DNA of 64,000 nucleotides from Undaria pinnatifida (taxonomy: Eukaryota; Sar; Phaeophyceae; Laminariales; Alariaceae): positions 15,720,073 to 15,784,072 of the forward strand of contig JABAKD010000027.1 of the NCBI GenBank assembly GCA_012845835.1, in the 5' to 3' direction. Under the pieces are notes generated by a model. The model worked only from the letters and a program-made list of their open reading frames with translations. It was not told where the DNA came from and made no database searches. Made by a program: the position numbers and the translations under genes. Positions 13,101 to 24,544 of the stretch are shown here, one piece after another; positions within the stretch are counted from its first letter, which is position 1, and every line of letters begins with the position of its first letter.

Positions 13101-16100
13101 CCTCTGGAGTGCCCCACATCACAGTAAGTGGTTCTATAGTACAACTGTAATGAATTATAATACCTAGCCAACTAATAACTAGTCGGCGACTTATAGTATA
13201 AGTGATTAGCAGTATAGTCAGCCAACTAGCAGCACTACCCATCACCCAAATCATCCACATCACTCCCGTCACCCATTGCATCTGCAGCACCTGCGGCGTC
13301 AATCTAGCAGCTCCGCTCGCGATAACCTCACTCACCTTGCTCTTGGTTTGCCCACATCCCCTTCTTCCAGGAAAAAATTGGCGCCCAGGTCAGGCAGCGA
13401 CACGGGCTCGTCGTCGCACAGGGTCACCGCTCCAGGCCCTGCGAGGACTAAGTTCTTGGCCGTCTCGACGCCGAGACCCCTGAGGAGACGGACGACGGAC
13501 GGACAGGCAAAATGACAGATCGCTCGGGATGCAAAGAGCAGTGGCCGACTCCACGCGTGGTGTGGTTGACGGGAAACAGTAAACAATGAACCGCTACCGA
13601 TCTAGAGTAGGTGTACTTGTTACAGAGTAGCCATACCCTTGCCGTTCTAACCCTGTTGATACTGCAAAGGTTATCCCGCTATATTTTCAAGTAGCTTGTC
13701 CCAAAAACATGGATGCAGTTCTAAACCAAGCCCGAAGTACAATGCGTTTTGACACCGATGTTTCCAGCGCTTTTACCGGGACGCGGATCAATCCACGCAC
13801 TCCTCTCTCAACCATGATCGCATCAATTGTCAGGTTTTCGTTGGATGCCCCGCAAGCGCACGCACCTGAGGCCCACGATGAGAACCTTGAGGTTCATCAG
13901 CTTGGACATGGCTTCCAGTCCGAAAGCGCCGATTTGGCGGCTGTATTTGTCCATGAACGCCGCATCATCTTCGAGCTGATCGTTTCCGTGACATAGCAAC
14001 GGCCAATGGGTCGGGCTGTGAGTTTTTTTGTATTCACGGCTAGCTATGACTTTGGGCGGCAGAGTCAAATACAAACTGAGTCAAGTACTTAGTAAATAAA
14101 CAGTACTTAGTAAATAAACAAGACACGTACGTAGGGCCACAAAAGCATCAGTCAGACGCAAACATGTACAAAACCCCCATATACCGCGCGCCGTAACAAT
14201 ACCTGCAGACAACTATAAGCCAGCCGGCAACTATAAAAATCAGCCAACTCGCAACCCTGACAACGGCTCGTTGCATCACAATAAACTATATAAGATACTT
14301 TGACCTCGACACTCACTCAGTGTACAGCGTTAGTCCGTGTTCGATATCGTATTCAAATCTCCGATATATCACATCGAACGTGTTTTGCCCTCCATACCCT
14401 GACATGCCCGTGCTGCGCAGGATCACGAAATCCCACGATCTCAGCTTCTTAACTTTTGGTGCTTTTGCTCTGCTACCATCGCCCTTTAAGCTCTTTGCTT
14501 TGTGGCAGTGACGGTACCAAAACGGCTGCGATTCATGCTCTTTCTTTCGTGACAGTCATGAACGGTGCTTCTGTGTGTGCACGCGTGCGCGTGTGGGTGT
14601 ACTTCTGTGTGTGCATGTGCGCGTGTGTGCCGTGTGTCTTCCTACTGTAGGAACACAATCAAGAGCGGTACAGCTGGTTTCGCTTCGGGAACACCGCGGA
14701 TGACGCGAACGACGATGGAAAGCAAATACCCGCTTCACGATGTTCCCCTCACGTTTTTTTGTGTGGGCGTGTGTGAGGTGCCCAATAGGGGACCCAACGA
14801 CGAACACCTTTTCACGCATACCGTAAACACCAACCACGCAACATCGAACCACACATAGGCGATCATACACTACTAGGAGCGCCTGTGTTACTAACTGCAG
14901 GACGACAACGCAAAAAAGCGTCCTGCCCGTTGTTGGTCTTGCTGGTCGAGGCTGGCCTTTCCGCCGCCCTAATGATATTTAGAAAACGCAACCAAAACAC
15001 ACTACGGAGCCGCGCGACTGCCCCTGCCGACCTCGAGCCCCCAAACGGTTGGGGATTGGGTCAAGGTTAGGGATAAGGTTAGGTCTAGGATAAGGGTTGG
15101 TCTGGGCCCAAGTGCAACATGAAATTGACCAAAAACGACAGGCAAGAAGTCTGTTGCCTGCCCGCGCGTCCTGCACGTAGGGGGAGTCGCGCTCCCCATC
15201 TTCAACAACGGGATGTCACCACATATTTATCATACTTGTTGTGACCACAGAGCTTGTCCGTCTCTGGGATGGGGCGTCGTCACGCAGACTGGGTGTGCTG
15301 GATGTCGATGGGTGCAAAATACGGTTTAATGCGAAGAACACACACATCCTGAAGTGCAACCTTAACCTTGTTTGACAATTACAAACTGTACCCGTGGTAC
15401 TGCTGTATAAGCTCAGGCCAGGGCTTGACGGGTTTCTTTTGCTTGATTGCTTCATGGCTTGATTGCGTGATGGTGGCCGACTCCGCCGTCGATCGGACAA
15501 AAACACGAGCACAAACCTAAATGGCATACGACCCAACACCGTACGTACACAACAGCAATCCGACCTTATCGTACACCGTACCTGGTATGTTACCATACGT
15601 TCAACAAAAGGAGTACAGGTGTTGAGGATTACACTGGCTGTACAAAAAGAGATGCGGAGTGGAGTTTTTGCAACACGCCGGAAGAAGGCAGCACTTGTTT
15701 GGACAATAGTCACAGGTGCAGAAATAATAACGGAACACCGACCAGCCGACCAAAGCAAAGCGTGCAAGCAGAACCAGCTGACCTCTCCCAACAAGAAGCC
15801 GCTCAAATTTCAGAAATCGCACGTACAACAGAGACCGACACACACCACGCTCTTGCGACGGCCCCGGCAACGGTAACAGCAAAACAGCGAATAACCAGCA
15901 CGAGAGGGACGGCCACCGGTGGTAACACGGGTGGCGGCAGCTGCCAAACAGTAGGGACGACGCAGAACAACTGCGAGATGGCATCCAACCTGCTGTCGGC
16001 TTTGAATCACACTGCTTCAGACTTTGGAGGCGTTGAGTTAGATTAATGCAAGAACAACAGCAGCAGCAAGCCGAGTTTACGTACGCAACGCTTCGGAGAT

Positions 16101-16543
16101 ATACACGTGGATGGGGGACGGAGTAATAGCCAAAATGGTGCCTGCGATCGACAGCAACAAACGATACACTTCGTTCGTCGGAATATCGCCCACCCAATGG
16201 TTTGAACCGCTTTCTTTGCCTCTACCATCACAACCGCATGGATTACTCAACCTCTGCAACCAGAGCAATGCAAGCGTTCTACGAGTGTAGTCCTAGGCTG
16301 TTGAGTAGGGACCAGTAGGGTGAATTCAATAATATTAATAGCAGCATCAGCGGCGGGGGGGGGGGGGGGGGGAGAAGCTTGCGTAAAATACCAGAAAGCA
16401 GAGAAGATCAATCGTTGCACCTTGCTCCCTGCAGCCGTCCCACTGCCATTGGTCTCCATCACTTTCTGGCGCTGAGAAGGAGGATGGGTAACTTCTTCCG
16501 AGGTTGTGAGTCCTCCGGTGCACCTCTTCGTAAGGATGGGCAT
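7949..16543 (-). CDS. UBA1: Ubiquitin-activating enzyme E1 (UBA1-type), N-terminal part, spliced
   Basis: E1 adenylates ubiquitin with ATP and loads it on a cysteine for transfer to E2 enzymes in cytosol and nucleus. Seven exons on the minus strand join in phase: 16543-16421 (tentative), 13975-13866, 13479-13336, 11761-11602, 9132-9010, 8605-8519, 8059-7949, giving about 286 residues. Family hallmarks are visible in order: MDKYSRQIGAFGLEAM (E1 N-terminus), GLRGLGVETAKN split across an intron (ThiF/Rossmann glycine motif), GDVGKPRA, KLQELNSMV, the GAYGFVFSDFG block and WIELSDVEGM of the first catalytic-cysteine half-domain. The adenylation-site and catalytic-cysteine exons are not seen and should lie left of 7949, partly outside the window. 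UBA1 is preferred over UBA6/UBA7 on overall resemblance only. All six introns between these exons are GT-AG; one intron carries exon-edge copies. Confidence 0.88.
8240..8540 (-). repeat. Three tandem copies of the UBA1 exon 6 donor edge
   Basis: The last bases of exon 6 and the first ~50 bases of the following intron (GCAATGAAATGACCTACTG on the minus strand) recur at about 8355-8410 and 8240-8300 with 75-85% identity by eye, spaced roughly 130 bp. Only the exon 6 copy keeps the coding frame and family match. Confidence 0.75.
8519..8605 (-). CDS. UBA1: UBA1 exon 6
   Basis: 29 codons, phase 0 at both ends, donor GTGCAA. EEEGIITLL and RMHGME match the family pattern GVVTCLDEARHGFE with a longer loop between. 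The donor edge is repeated twice further into the intron (about 8355-8410 and 8240-8300). Confidence 0.78.
9010..9132 (-). CDS. UBA1: UBA1 exon 5
   Basis: 41 codons, phase 0 at both ends, donor GTAAGC. GAYGFVFSDFG corresponds to the family block GLFGQLFCDFG; it is followed by VRDLNGEAPASRIITD, the entry into the first catalytic-cysteine half-domain. Confidence 0.93.
9421..9596. repeat. Two-copy tandem duplication, 88-bp unit
   Basis: The copies start at 9421 and 9509 and are almost identical (GAGCTTAACACCGTCGCTCT at each start). Lies in the UBA1 intron between exons 4 and 5. Confidence 0.9.
10078..10180. repeat. CTG/CAG trinucleotide tract
   Basis: About ten uninterrupted CTG units, then broken CTG/CGG units. 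Further CTG clusters occur at 9865-9900, 36441-36470 and 57424-57440. Poly-Leu or poly-Gln open frames here are artefacts of the tract. Confidence 0.85.
10445..10950. repeat. Diverged intronic tandem repeat
   Basis: A block beginning TTTTCGCTGAAAACGCTTCA and including TTTGTTCGATTAA occurs near 10448, 10712 and 10881. A second shared block, GGCGACATTAACTACTTGGT, occurs near 10527 and 10790. Located in the UBA1 intron between exons 4 and 5. Confidence 0.8.
11602..11761 (-). CDS. UBA1: UBA1 exon 4
   Basis: Begins one base into a codon that joins exon 3 as Ser; 53 codons then donor GTTTGA, phase 0. KLQELNSMVTVKV aligns without gaps to the E1 segment RLAELNSYVPVTAY, followed by a beta strand GVVVMCG and WDAFCHEK, matching the FCH box of the family. 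Confidence 0.94.
12360..12470. repeat. Dispersed repeat, copy A (partner at about 15238-15360)
   Basis: The core ACTGGGTGTGCTGGATGTCG and its ~110-bp surroundings recur near 15290 in the same orientation. Both copies are inside UBA1 introns. Confidence 0.7.
12918..12998 (-). repeat. tRNA-like SINE head
   Basis: On the minus strand TGGTCGAATGGTGAAGAC resembles a D-arm with internal box A, and GCGAGTTCGACCTCGC is a T-arm-like hairpin with box B. No acceptor stem pairs and the anticodon stem is poor, so this is a tRNA-derived element or pseudogene rather than a working tRNA. T-rich sequence follows it. Confidence 0.5.
13336..13479 (-). CDS. UBA1: UBA1 exon 3
   Basis: Starts with one base completing Arg, ends two bases into a codon before the strong donor GTGAGT. 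Encodes GLGVETAKNLVLAG, DEPVSLPDLGANFFL and EEGDVGKPRA, very close to the E1 consensus (RGLGVEIAKN, ADLGSQFFL, DVGKPRA). Confidence 0.96.
13866..13975 (-). CDS. UBA1: UBA1 exon 2
   Basis: 36 codons plus two bases. Acceptor AG follows a short pyrimidine stretch; donor is GTGCGT after CTCAG. Encodes MDKYSRQIGAFGLEAM and LKVLIVGL, the first helix and first beta strand of the E1 inactive adenylation domain. Confidence 0.92.
15238..15360. repeat. Dispersed repeat, copy B (partner at about 12360-12470)
   Basis: Same sequence family as the copy near 12415, with the core GGGTGTGCTGGATGTCGATG. Confidence 0.7.
16421..16543 (-). CDS. UBA1: UBA1 exon 1 (tentative start exon)
   Basis: Open frame starting at ATG 16543 and ending at AAG with donor GTGCAA at 16420, phase 0. 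The product ends METNGSGTAAGSK and would join LEDDAAF of the next exon in frame. A second in-frame ATG at 16459 (residue 29) is an equally good start. A low-complexity leader ending in NG- and AGS-like residues is usual before the E1 core, but the evidence is mainly phase and position. Confidence 0.5.
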
Positions 16544-17149
16544 TAGATGGGGCGGACACAAGTGCACTCTGGGCGAGCCTGTGGGCCTTGCACGACCCCT
16601 ATATGGAAAGGCAATCAGTACATTACGAAACCCCAAAATTTTAAACACGACAACATAAAGTTTTTTTTAAACCTTTGTTGACTTGCAACGCGTTCCTTCC
16701 TCTGAGGAAGGCTTCCTCACTCAGGAACACACAGAGCACACGGCGTAGCTCTGGTGCTATATATAGTGAGGCCAAGGTGAGGAGAATCTCGGAAGAGGTC
16801 TATGTATAAGGCACAGCAGTGCCAGAACTTGAACGGAGGTGGCTGGCCTGCACCGCGTTGGTAGACCGGCCGTACTTCCAGAACGTTTGTCATAATGTTT
16901 CGTTCTTGACCCGAGAAACCTACCAGGTGCAAGGTTCCCCTCCGGGATGTGGGCCGACTGAAAGGCTTCGGACATCTGACTGACGTGGTGTGTAGATTCA
17001 TAGACAGAAAGTGCTTGGAATGATTATACTTTTCGCGTTTGACCGTGCGTGGTAGTGGAGTGTGTTGATAATTCTGAGTTCTGAGCGACTTGGTCTGGAA
17101 GTTGCACAACAAGTTTGGTTCAGGGGGTGTCCTGGATATATGATGTGCC

Positions 17150-17850
17150 TGTAGACTATGCAAGGGTACGTTAGGTACGTACTTAGGTATGCCCGGGTAA
17201 AATATCTGGGGATGTACCCGTACCCGACGTTTAGGTACGTCAGGCACGGGCCACGATATCTTACTTAAGTGTAAGGTACGTTAGGTACGGACCACGATAC
17301 CTTACCTAAGTTTTAGGTACGATAGATACGCCGCTCAAATACGTACCCGGGTACAGGTATTCCGATCGACGAAATACCGGAGTTTAGGTACGAACCTGAA
17401 CCTGGGGATGACCTCAATGCCTTACCTAAGTTTTAGGTACGTTGGGTACCCCGATACCTTTCCTAAGTGTTAAGTGCGTTAGGTACGGACCCCGATACCT
17501 TACCTAAGTTGAAGGTACGTTAGGTACGTCGCCCCAATACTTACCTGGGTATAGGCGTACCCGTCCAATGAATACCCGGGTATAGGCACGAACTCAAATA
17601 CCTCACCCCGAAATTTGTACGCCATACGAAGTACTACGAAGGTATACCAGTCCACGAAATACCCGGGGTTACGAACGACCCTGACGACGACCTCAATGCC
17701 CTACCTAAGTTTTAGGTACGTTTGGTACGTTTGGTACGGATCCTGATACCTTGCCTACGTTTTAGGTACGTTAGGTACAGACCTCGATTCCGTACCTAAG
17801 TTTTAGGTAAGGCACGACCTCAAAACTTTACCCGGGTATAGGTATGCCTT
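17150..17850. repeat. GGTACGTTAGGTACG-type minisatellite
   Basis: Repeated units such as CCTAAGTTTTAGGTACGTTA and ACCCGGGTATAGGTA, about 55-60 bp per higher-order unit and strongly degenerate. Occupies the space between UBA1 and the Helitron; no coding signal. Confidence 0.85.
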
Positions 17851-18451
17851 ACCTAAACACACCCTTGTGTATATGATATGTAACGTTATTGTTGATGTTG
17901 AACACATGGTTCGCGGCGGTAATTTCAATATGTGTGGCGAAAGCATATGGGTTGGACATGGGGCTAAGGTAGTGAGCGACTGAGTCGTAGAGTGTGTCGG
18001 TTTGACCAAGCGTAGACACAGAGTCGCTTTGGATTCCGCCTGAAATGATGTTGTAGAATGACATATCGAATAAGGGCATTGGGTCATACTGGTGATGACG
18101 AATATGTTGTACTCGTAGTGTTGCTGACGTGTCATGATGTGTTGGTCAGGATTTCCATGTACTTTTCGAGCAATGCAACGAATCAAGCAGGGCCATCCCC
18201 TACTTCATTAACAACGGTCCACTTGTTGTTTATGCTGCTGCTGTTCTTGTTCTTGTTTATGTTCTTTTTGTCGTGCCGACTACTATTGCTATCGCTGCCG
18301 TTGTCCCTACTGCTGTCGCTGTCGATGTCGGTATTGTTTCTGTTCGATTTCCCCTTCCCTGACGGAGTAACATTCAAATATTGCGGTCCTCTTCCAGTTG
18401 CAGCCAACATTTAGTCCCTAAAGACGAACCTGGCAACGCGGGGGACATTGT

Positions 18452-19561
18452 CTATGAGCCTGTTCTCTTTGCCGAGACAAATAAGTTTTGTCGTGAAGTG
18501 GTGCGGCTGAGAGCAACGTATAACTGCCCATGCGTGAAGGCATTATCTTCTGAGGTCAAGACCGACCTTGTTTCATGTTTGCCCTTGTGACTTGTTGATT
18601 GCCATGGCGTGGCATAAACGAAGAGGGAATTGATGACGATGGAAGGCAATTGCTTTATTGCCTACTTGAGTTTCGCAGCAAATTTTGATTAGTTTAACAA
18701 TAGGAAATTCTTCTGCGATAACTTCGACATCGATCGCTTTTGCAGACACAACCCCGCACGACTCCTTTTGTACCATCAACGAGGCCACTGCCAAGGTTAG
18801 TATTCCTGATGAACACTAGCAAAGCTCCCATCTTTAGTTGCAAGTCATGAGGAGGTGTGCCTGGTACATCAACTGTGCTCAAGTATGCGACAGAGATTAC
18901 CTCTGGCATGTTCTCTGAGTCGTCGGTGAAGTGGCGGTCTGAACTCTTCTGGTGCTGTGCTTCTCCAGGAAGCACGTCCTGAACACATTCGTTGATTTGA
19001 CCTATGCTGTCGTTAGTGGGGGCCGAAATGCCACGGTCATAGGACGTGTTATGGTTGACTTGCAAAATATCAGGATGAACGGCTTGGACGAGATCCTCGA
19101 ATTTAGTAGTTCCATTGATTTGGCCCACGTGGTCAGAGCCGTAGTGTCCCTGATGCGTGCGTGAGAGGGATATCAGCAGACCCCTCGGAAAGTGTTATTG
19201 GTCAAATGCCGCTTTCCCCAACTGCAAGTGCTGTTTGAGCGTAGGGAATGTCTCCTTGGCCTTTCATTGATTTCGTGAGACGAAAACGCTGGACATGTTT
19301 CCAGAGTTGCGAGGACAAGAATGCTGGATCAACAACGTCTCGTGCAGAACCCAACTTAACGATTGGTCCACACTGGCGCCAATCTCCTGAGAAGACAATA
19401 TATTCACCGCCGAAAGGAAGATCTGTGTTCATGAGGTCCCTGAGTGGTAAATCTAAAGCTTCAGGGGCATGTTTGCTTGACATTGGGCATTCGTCCCATA
19501 TAAATAAACCTGCTTTTCTGAGGACGTCAGCTCTTTGGGACTCAGCTTGGATGTTACACAT
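18452..19561 (-). pseudogene. Helitron helicase domain, C-terminal half
   Basis: PIF1-like helicase motifs in several frames: FIWDECPMSSKHAPEALD (Walker B region, about 19480-19530), FSGDWRQCGPIV, PPHDLQLKMGALLVFIRNT with GLVDGTKGVVRG, MAINKSQGQT (motif V) and HGQLYVALSRTTSRQNLFVS (motif VI). The frame changes at about 19200, 18790 and 18640. Confidence 0.88.
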
Positions 19562-19562
19562 A

Positions 19563-20078
19563 CTACCACGAACAGGCGGCTGGATCGAAGAGAAGTTGAA
19601 ATGTTGAGGGTGCGGTTAGACCACCTGGGAGGATCAATGCGGCCATGTTGGTGGACGCCGTGCATAAAACGACTGTTCCACGAGTTCTGAGAGATGCAGC
19701 AATAGTTGATTCGGTCTTGCCAGTTCCAGCAGCGGCGTCGATCATGTATGCGCCTCCTTTTTGTTGTATAACGCTGGATGTGATGGCATCAAACACGATT
19801 TTCTGTTCTTGAGTAAGTTGGGGGATGAGTCGGTCGACTAACTCTTGGATTTCATGGCGGTCGAAGGCTCCGAGCAAGCGGTCGTACTCAGTGTTTTCGT
19901 GGTGTACTTTGGGCAAACCGTACTTGTCAGTGGATTTCCCATGTTCGTGAAGCATGAGGTGGATGGATTTTAGAGCGGCGTCGACGGCAGTGGACTGTGC
20001 GAGACTGGAAGCGATTTCTGCAGCGAGATCATCTTGAAAAGTCTCCCATAAGCCCCTGGCAGCAGGTGCACCATGCAA
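19563..20078 (-). pseudogene. Helitron helicase domain, ATP-binding half
   Basis: The longest intact helicase fragment (171 codons). LTQEQKIVFDAITSSV is the Q-motif-like start of the helicase; YMIDAAAGTGKTESTIAASL holds Walker A. Breaks occur on both sides; Walker B continues in another frame to the left. Confidence 0.9.
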
Positions 20079-20285
20079 AAAATGTCTTGTGAATGATTGA
20101 CGCGATTCCTTGGTAGTGGCAAACCCAATGGCGTTCTGCAGGCATAATGTGTATATCTCACCCCCTGAACTGGGCCGGTAGCTCTGGTGGCATGCTCAAA
20201 TGCTTCGTGGAGGAGGCCGTTGACGGTTCGGATACCAGGTACATGCCCAGCTGCTTGTTGGTTGATGGAGTAAGAGCAGTCGTAG

Positions 20286-21302
20286 CTACCATATATCTCC
20301 TTGGTCAGGGCTCATATATTGATAACGATCTACGACTAGCTTGCTTCGGAGGCAGACAAAGTTGAGGTATCGATCGCGCCATTGGGCCGCGGACGAGCCG
20401 TTGTCGCCGGAATTTTGGTCGTCGAAGGAGTCGTTATTGCTTGGGCGAGACTGCTTTGATGTGCACTCTTTTGGTTGGATAATGTACTGCTCAAAGTATT
20501 GTAGGTATGTTAAATAATGAAATCGGTCGTGATGAGGTCGTCCGAAGTACTTCATCAAGTGTGATACGGAGGAGGCGGCTATGGATCCTTGTATGTCAGA
20601 GGACAACTGGTCGCTCTCCTTCAAGGTGCACCGAAAGGAGAACAACAGGTGGCACGCGTTGTTTGGACCTGAACCCAAAAATTTGCCGCATGGCCTCGGA
20701 GGTAGAAATGTAGCGCACACTGCGATGTGCTAAAGATACTTCGTTGTCGCTGTACGTTATTTTTGCTCGAGTAGAATCGGCTGGGTTGTATGCGTATTTG
20801 TATAAGTCGCGATGACAGCTCTGCCTGTGGCGATATCAATGCCAACATGGCAATCATATTTCACAATCAAATACGGATTGTAAGGTACTATGTATCTGTT
20901 GTCTGTGGTGGTATCTATTGTTTCGTTTTGACCGTTCTTGCATCTTATTCTGGCCCTGTCGTCGTCTAGGCGTCGGTATTCAGCTTGCCTAGATTTTCGT
21001 TGATGACGAGGCTTCTGCGAAAACGTTGGGGATAGTACATTTTGCATCATTTTCTTGTTTTGGCATCTGTTTTCATGCAGGGTGCAGAAGGGTTGAACTT
21101 ACCACATTTTTTCTTGAACCATGTATTGGAGGACTTTTTTGCGCAGGTCACCGTTTGCAATGCTAGAGTCTGGACAGTTTTGTCCGTATCCGTTTGTCCA
21201 CTTACTTCGATTGCTCGGTCCTTTGTCCCTTTGTCCTTTCAATTTGATGCTGATGTGGGCATGGACACAACCTCGTCCTTGGTACTCAATGACATAAGAC
21301 AT
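20286..21302 (-). pseudogene. Helitron Rep domain fragments
   Basis: Minus-strand blocks: VIEYQGRGCVHAHISIKL with the paired histidines of the HUH nuclease, VLQYMVQEKM, QAEYRRLDDD, DNRYIVPYNPYLIVKYDCHV, then after a frameshift LYKYAYN with the catalytic-tyrosine pattern and SVRYISTSEAMRQIFGF. Order and spacing match rolling-circle Rep of Helitrons. Confidence 0.88.
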
Positions 21303-21399
21303 GTACTACATTTTGCCAAAGATATTATTTTTCAGGTTCGTCTAGAGGGATCTGAGTTTCATTTTGAAAACACGGTTAACTAAATCTGGGCGATCCTTT

Positions 21400-22415
21400 T
21401 CTGTCTGGCCTTCGTGTAAGTTATCCACAATCTCCGGCCATCTAGGGTTTTGATGTGAACGTTACCATTAAATGTGGTTCTCCTATGCGTGTGACCACGG
21501 CCATTGCATCCAAGTGCTTTCTTTTGCGGTTTGCGGGGGCGCCATGAAAGCTGACTGGGAAACGTTTTCCGATGGTAGCCTCTGGAGGAGCCTGGTTGAT
21601 TGCGTTGAGTGTGGTCAGACGCTTTCTAGGCAGTTGCTTATCGTAATGAGAAATAACGATATCGTCTTGCCTAGCATAAGGGTCACGGGCATGTTCTTGA
21701 GCTGGTGTGGAAATGATTTGGAAAGCGGGCGCACAAAGGAGCCATTGCCGACCGTATTGAACAATCTGAACTGGTTTTCGAGTCGAAGATAGTGTCCGGG
21801 ATTTCTTGTTGTCACTTTGCCATCCTGGGCTCCAACCTGGCTCGCCAAATAAAACATAAGTGAAAATTGTAGATATTCATATAAAATGGACCAGATAGGA
21901 ACAAATCATGTCTGGAAACATTCGTCAGTTGGTCCGCTGCGGGGAAAAGTGTACACGTGTCTTTGGGCGGGTGTGCGGTCGTTGTCTTTGCATAATAGAG
22001 CTGGAATTTCAATGCGAGCGGTAGGTGTGACACGAGCAGTCTCCTCGAACGATATGCAAAGGTCGCCTTGTTCGCTCTGGTCGATTTCCAGGAAAAGTGT
22101 ATGGTAATGTTTTACCCTCTTATTGTCGTGTTTGACGCGCTTGCTCAAGTATTTCACAGTCCCTCCATCTAGGCTCGTGCGTTTGGCGTTTTTTTTAAGC
22201 ACATCATAGATGTAGATGCGGGCTTGACTGCTTGCTACCGTGCCCCCCATAGGTCTCCCGGAAACTATGTATGACGCGGTGATACGGTTTAACACGCATG
22301 GAGCTTGAGTATGGTAGGGTATGAGGGTTGCGTCCAAATCAGCGACGGTGATGCTCCAAGGGCTGTCACAGCAAATGTGCCACGATAAGATCGTTGGGTT
22401 TGCAGGCATCCACAT
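21400..22415 (-). pseudogene. Helitron N-terminal (helitron-like N) fragments
   Basis: Fragments upstream of Rep: GTVASSQARIYIYDVLKKNA near 22200, then LPRKRLTTLNAINQAPPEAT, FPVSFHGAPANRKRKHLDAM and GEPHLMVTFTSKP, followed one base out of frame by RWPEIVDN. This corresponds to the conserved region preceding the HUH site. The right end abuts the Copia LTR at 22423. Confidence 0.8.
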
Positions 22416-22422
22416 GTGCTTC

Positions 22423-22689
22423 TGTTGATAGATCTCTAAAGGTGTACACGCAGCTGGCGCGGGAAGGCATGGTGATGACTCAAGACGTTGACACAGAACT
22501 TTCTCTTATATTTTCCAGCCGTCGAGTGACAGCTCGTGGCGATTCATGCAAGGAAGCCATCGGCGAAATAAACCTCCCATTCCTCCCGCTGAGTGTCCCC
22601 TCATACCTTATACATGAATATCTTATCAATACGTAGAACTCCCCCATATAAAAGGATCCTAACCGCCGTGTTCATAAGGACAACCAACA
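22423..22689 (-). repeat. Copia LTR (3-prime LTR of the element)
   Basis: Starts TGTTGATAGATC and ends ACCAACA on the plus strand; aligns along its length with 28379-28646. Confidence 0.93.
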
Positions 22690-22706
22690 TCCCCCCTCCT
22701 TATTAT
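22690..22706 (-). other. Polypurine tract of the Copia element
   Basis: Minus strand reads AAGGAGGGGGGAT directly before the TGTTGG start of the 3-prime LTR, the expected place for plus-strand priming. Confidence 0.75.
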
Positions 22707-23300
22707 ACACGGCGAACATACTGATATCCCACCTGCTCTGTGTATGACAGGGCACAACATCGCAGGGTTGATATGTCGCAATATCAAAATCAACCAAATC
22801 AATCTCAGACCAAATTCGAAAACCAAAAAAGCAATATGAAAACTCAACTCGTCCACTCAAAATCAAAACTCTCGAATCCTCCAATTCTCAAACAAAATAA
22901 CAACAGCCTTGCACTGGAAACATCAAACACTCTTGAAAAGAATTGCCAGGAAAACGGCAACATCCTCAAAATTTGCCACAGAAAACGGCGTTTTCCTTCA
23001 GATTTACGACTCAAATATACTCTCGGATTATCCCCGATATTCTTGAAATACCAGTATCCAGTACAGGATCTAGCTGAACCGTGCAAAACCCAACTCATTA
23101 TTTATACGAAAATGAAAAAAACCACAGAAACTCGATCTAGTTGTACTCCGCACGCTGCACGACGAACCACACGTAGCGGCGGGACATGTTGCACTACTCA
23201 AAAGCTCAATTTCGAATAAGCAAATAGCTCTCGGAAAAACTGACGATTAAAATCCGTACTCTGAAACCAAGATATAACTATCCTCAATCCGAAAAACGCA

Positions 23301-23693
23301 TCAAATGTTTATCAGAAAATCCCGTTGATAGCAAAAAGCCGTGTAGTCGAGCGGCTTTGTCAAGACGTCTGCATGCTGATAATCTGACTCGACATGAGTA
23401 ATAACAAACTCCCCTTTAAAAATAAGCTCCCGTGAAAAGTGGTGTCGTACGTCAATTTGCTTCAAGTTCGACGTGCACACTGGGTTTTGTGCCAGGTTCT
23501 TCGCCCCCTCGTCATCCTCGAAAACCGTAATGCACGACGTACCAAACCCCGGAAAAATAAAATTCCACCCATACCGCAAGAACATCGCCTCCTTGATGGT
23601 GTCTGCCAGTGCTACATACTCGGCCTCAGTGGTCGAGAGCGTGACGCGCTTCTGGGTTCTCGAAAACCAGCACACACATGCGCCCGCACACAT
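23301..23693 (-). pseudogene. Copia RNase H domain
   Basis: An open frame of 130 codons with VTLSTTEAEYVALADTIKEA, the hallmark of Copia RNase H, then QIDVRHHF and HADVLTKPLD near the C-terminus. It is the C-terminal end of the polyprotein and lies next to the 3-prime LTR. Confidence 0.93.
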
Positions 23694-23943
23694 TAGAGCA
23701 CCGCCTGAAAGTGACCTCCTGTCAGCGGCTTTGCTGGCGTAGTCAGCATCTGCAAACGCTACCAGCTCAAGCCCACTCCCCTTCTGGAACGTAATACCAA
23801 AATCACTCGTAGAAAGACATACTCTAAAATACCCATTGTTGTCCTCCAGTGTACCTCCCTAGGCTGATTCGCGTACCTTGCTACCGCTCTCACCGCGTTT
23901 GCAATATCCGGTCGTGTTTGGTTCGCAAGCCACATCAAACATC

Positions 23944-24544
23944 CTACAGTACCACCTCACGAAAAGGCCAATCACCCACAGATTTATTCACGTCGAACTC
24001 CTCGAGTTTCAGACCAGTCGAAAGTGGGGTATTCCTCCCAGAACTAACGTCAAACCTCGCCGCGGTGTTTTCCGCGAAAGCTTGTTGCGAAATCGCCAAA
24101 GTACCAGTATCCCAATCCCTCAAAAAACGACAACCAGTATACCACCGCAACTCGCCCAGATTGTTGATCGGAACAAGGCGGTTGAAATATTCACAAAACT
24201 GGTCGCATCTAGCCTTAAGCCCTACTGCAAAAATACCATCCACATGCACTACTGTTACTATGGAAACAGAACCCGACTCGACCAATCGCAAGACACGCAT
24301 TAGCGAGGCTCTGCTCAAATCCAAGACTCTTCACGTGGGTGATAAGATGGTTATGCCACGACCTCGACGCTTGTTTCAAGCCGTAGAGACTGCGATTCAA
24401 CCTGACTATTTTGCCGGACATTTTGCCGCAACCAGGGGGTAGTCGCATAAAAACATCCTCTTCCAGACTTGACTGAACGAATGCTTGCTCGGCATCAAAA
24501 TGACACAAATCCAAACCCAACTCACACGCAATAGCACCCAACAA
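23944..24544 (-). pseudogene. Copia reverse transcriptase domain
   Basis: LDLCHFDAEQAFVQSSLEED, MRLPPGCG and LNRSLYGLKQASRSWH are classic Copia reverse transcriptase blocks. In a second frame VHVDGIFAVG stands where active elements have YVDD, so the second catalytic aspartate is missing. NNLGELRWYTGCRF and DVSSGRNTP follow. Confidence 0.93.

Noticed and set aside
13054-13110. A UBA1 exon reading EVPVDIFSNLSATLSS
   Set aside because: It does not fit the phase of exon 3 and ends in a stop without a donor; the exon at 11602-11761 continues exon 3 perfectly.
15045-15115. TTAGGG-like words, also near 7366-7390 and 4730-4755, as interstitial telomere repeats
   Set aside because: Units are irregular and few; no run of more than two perfect telomere units.
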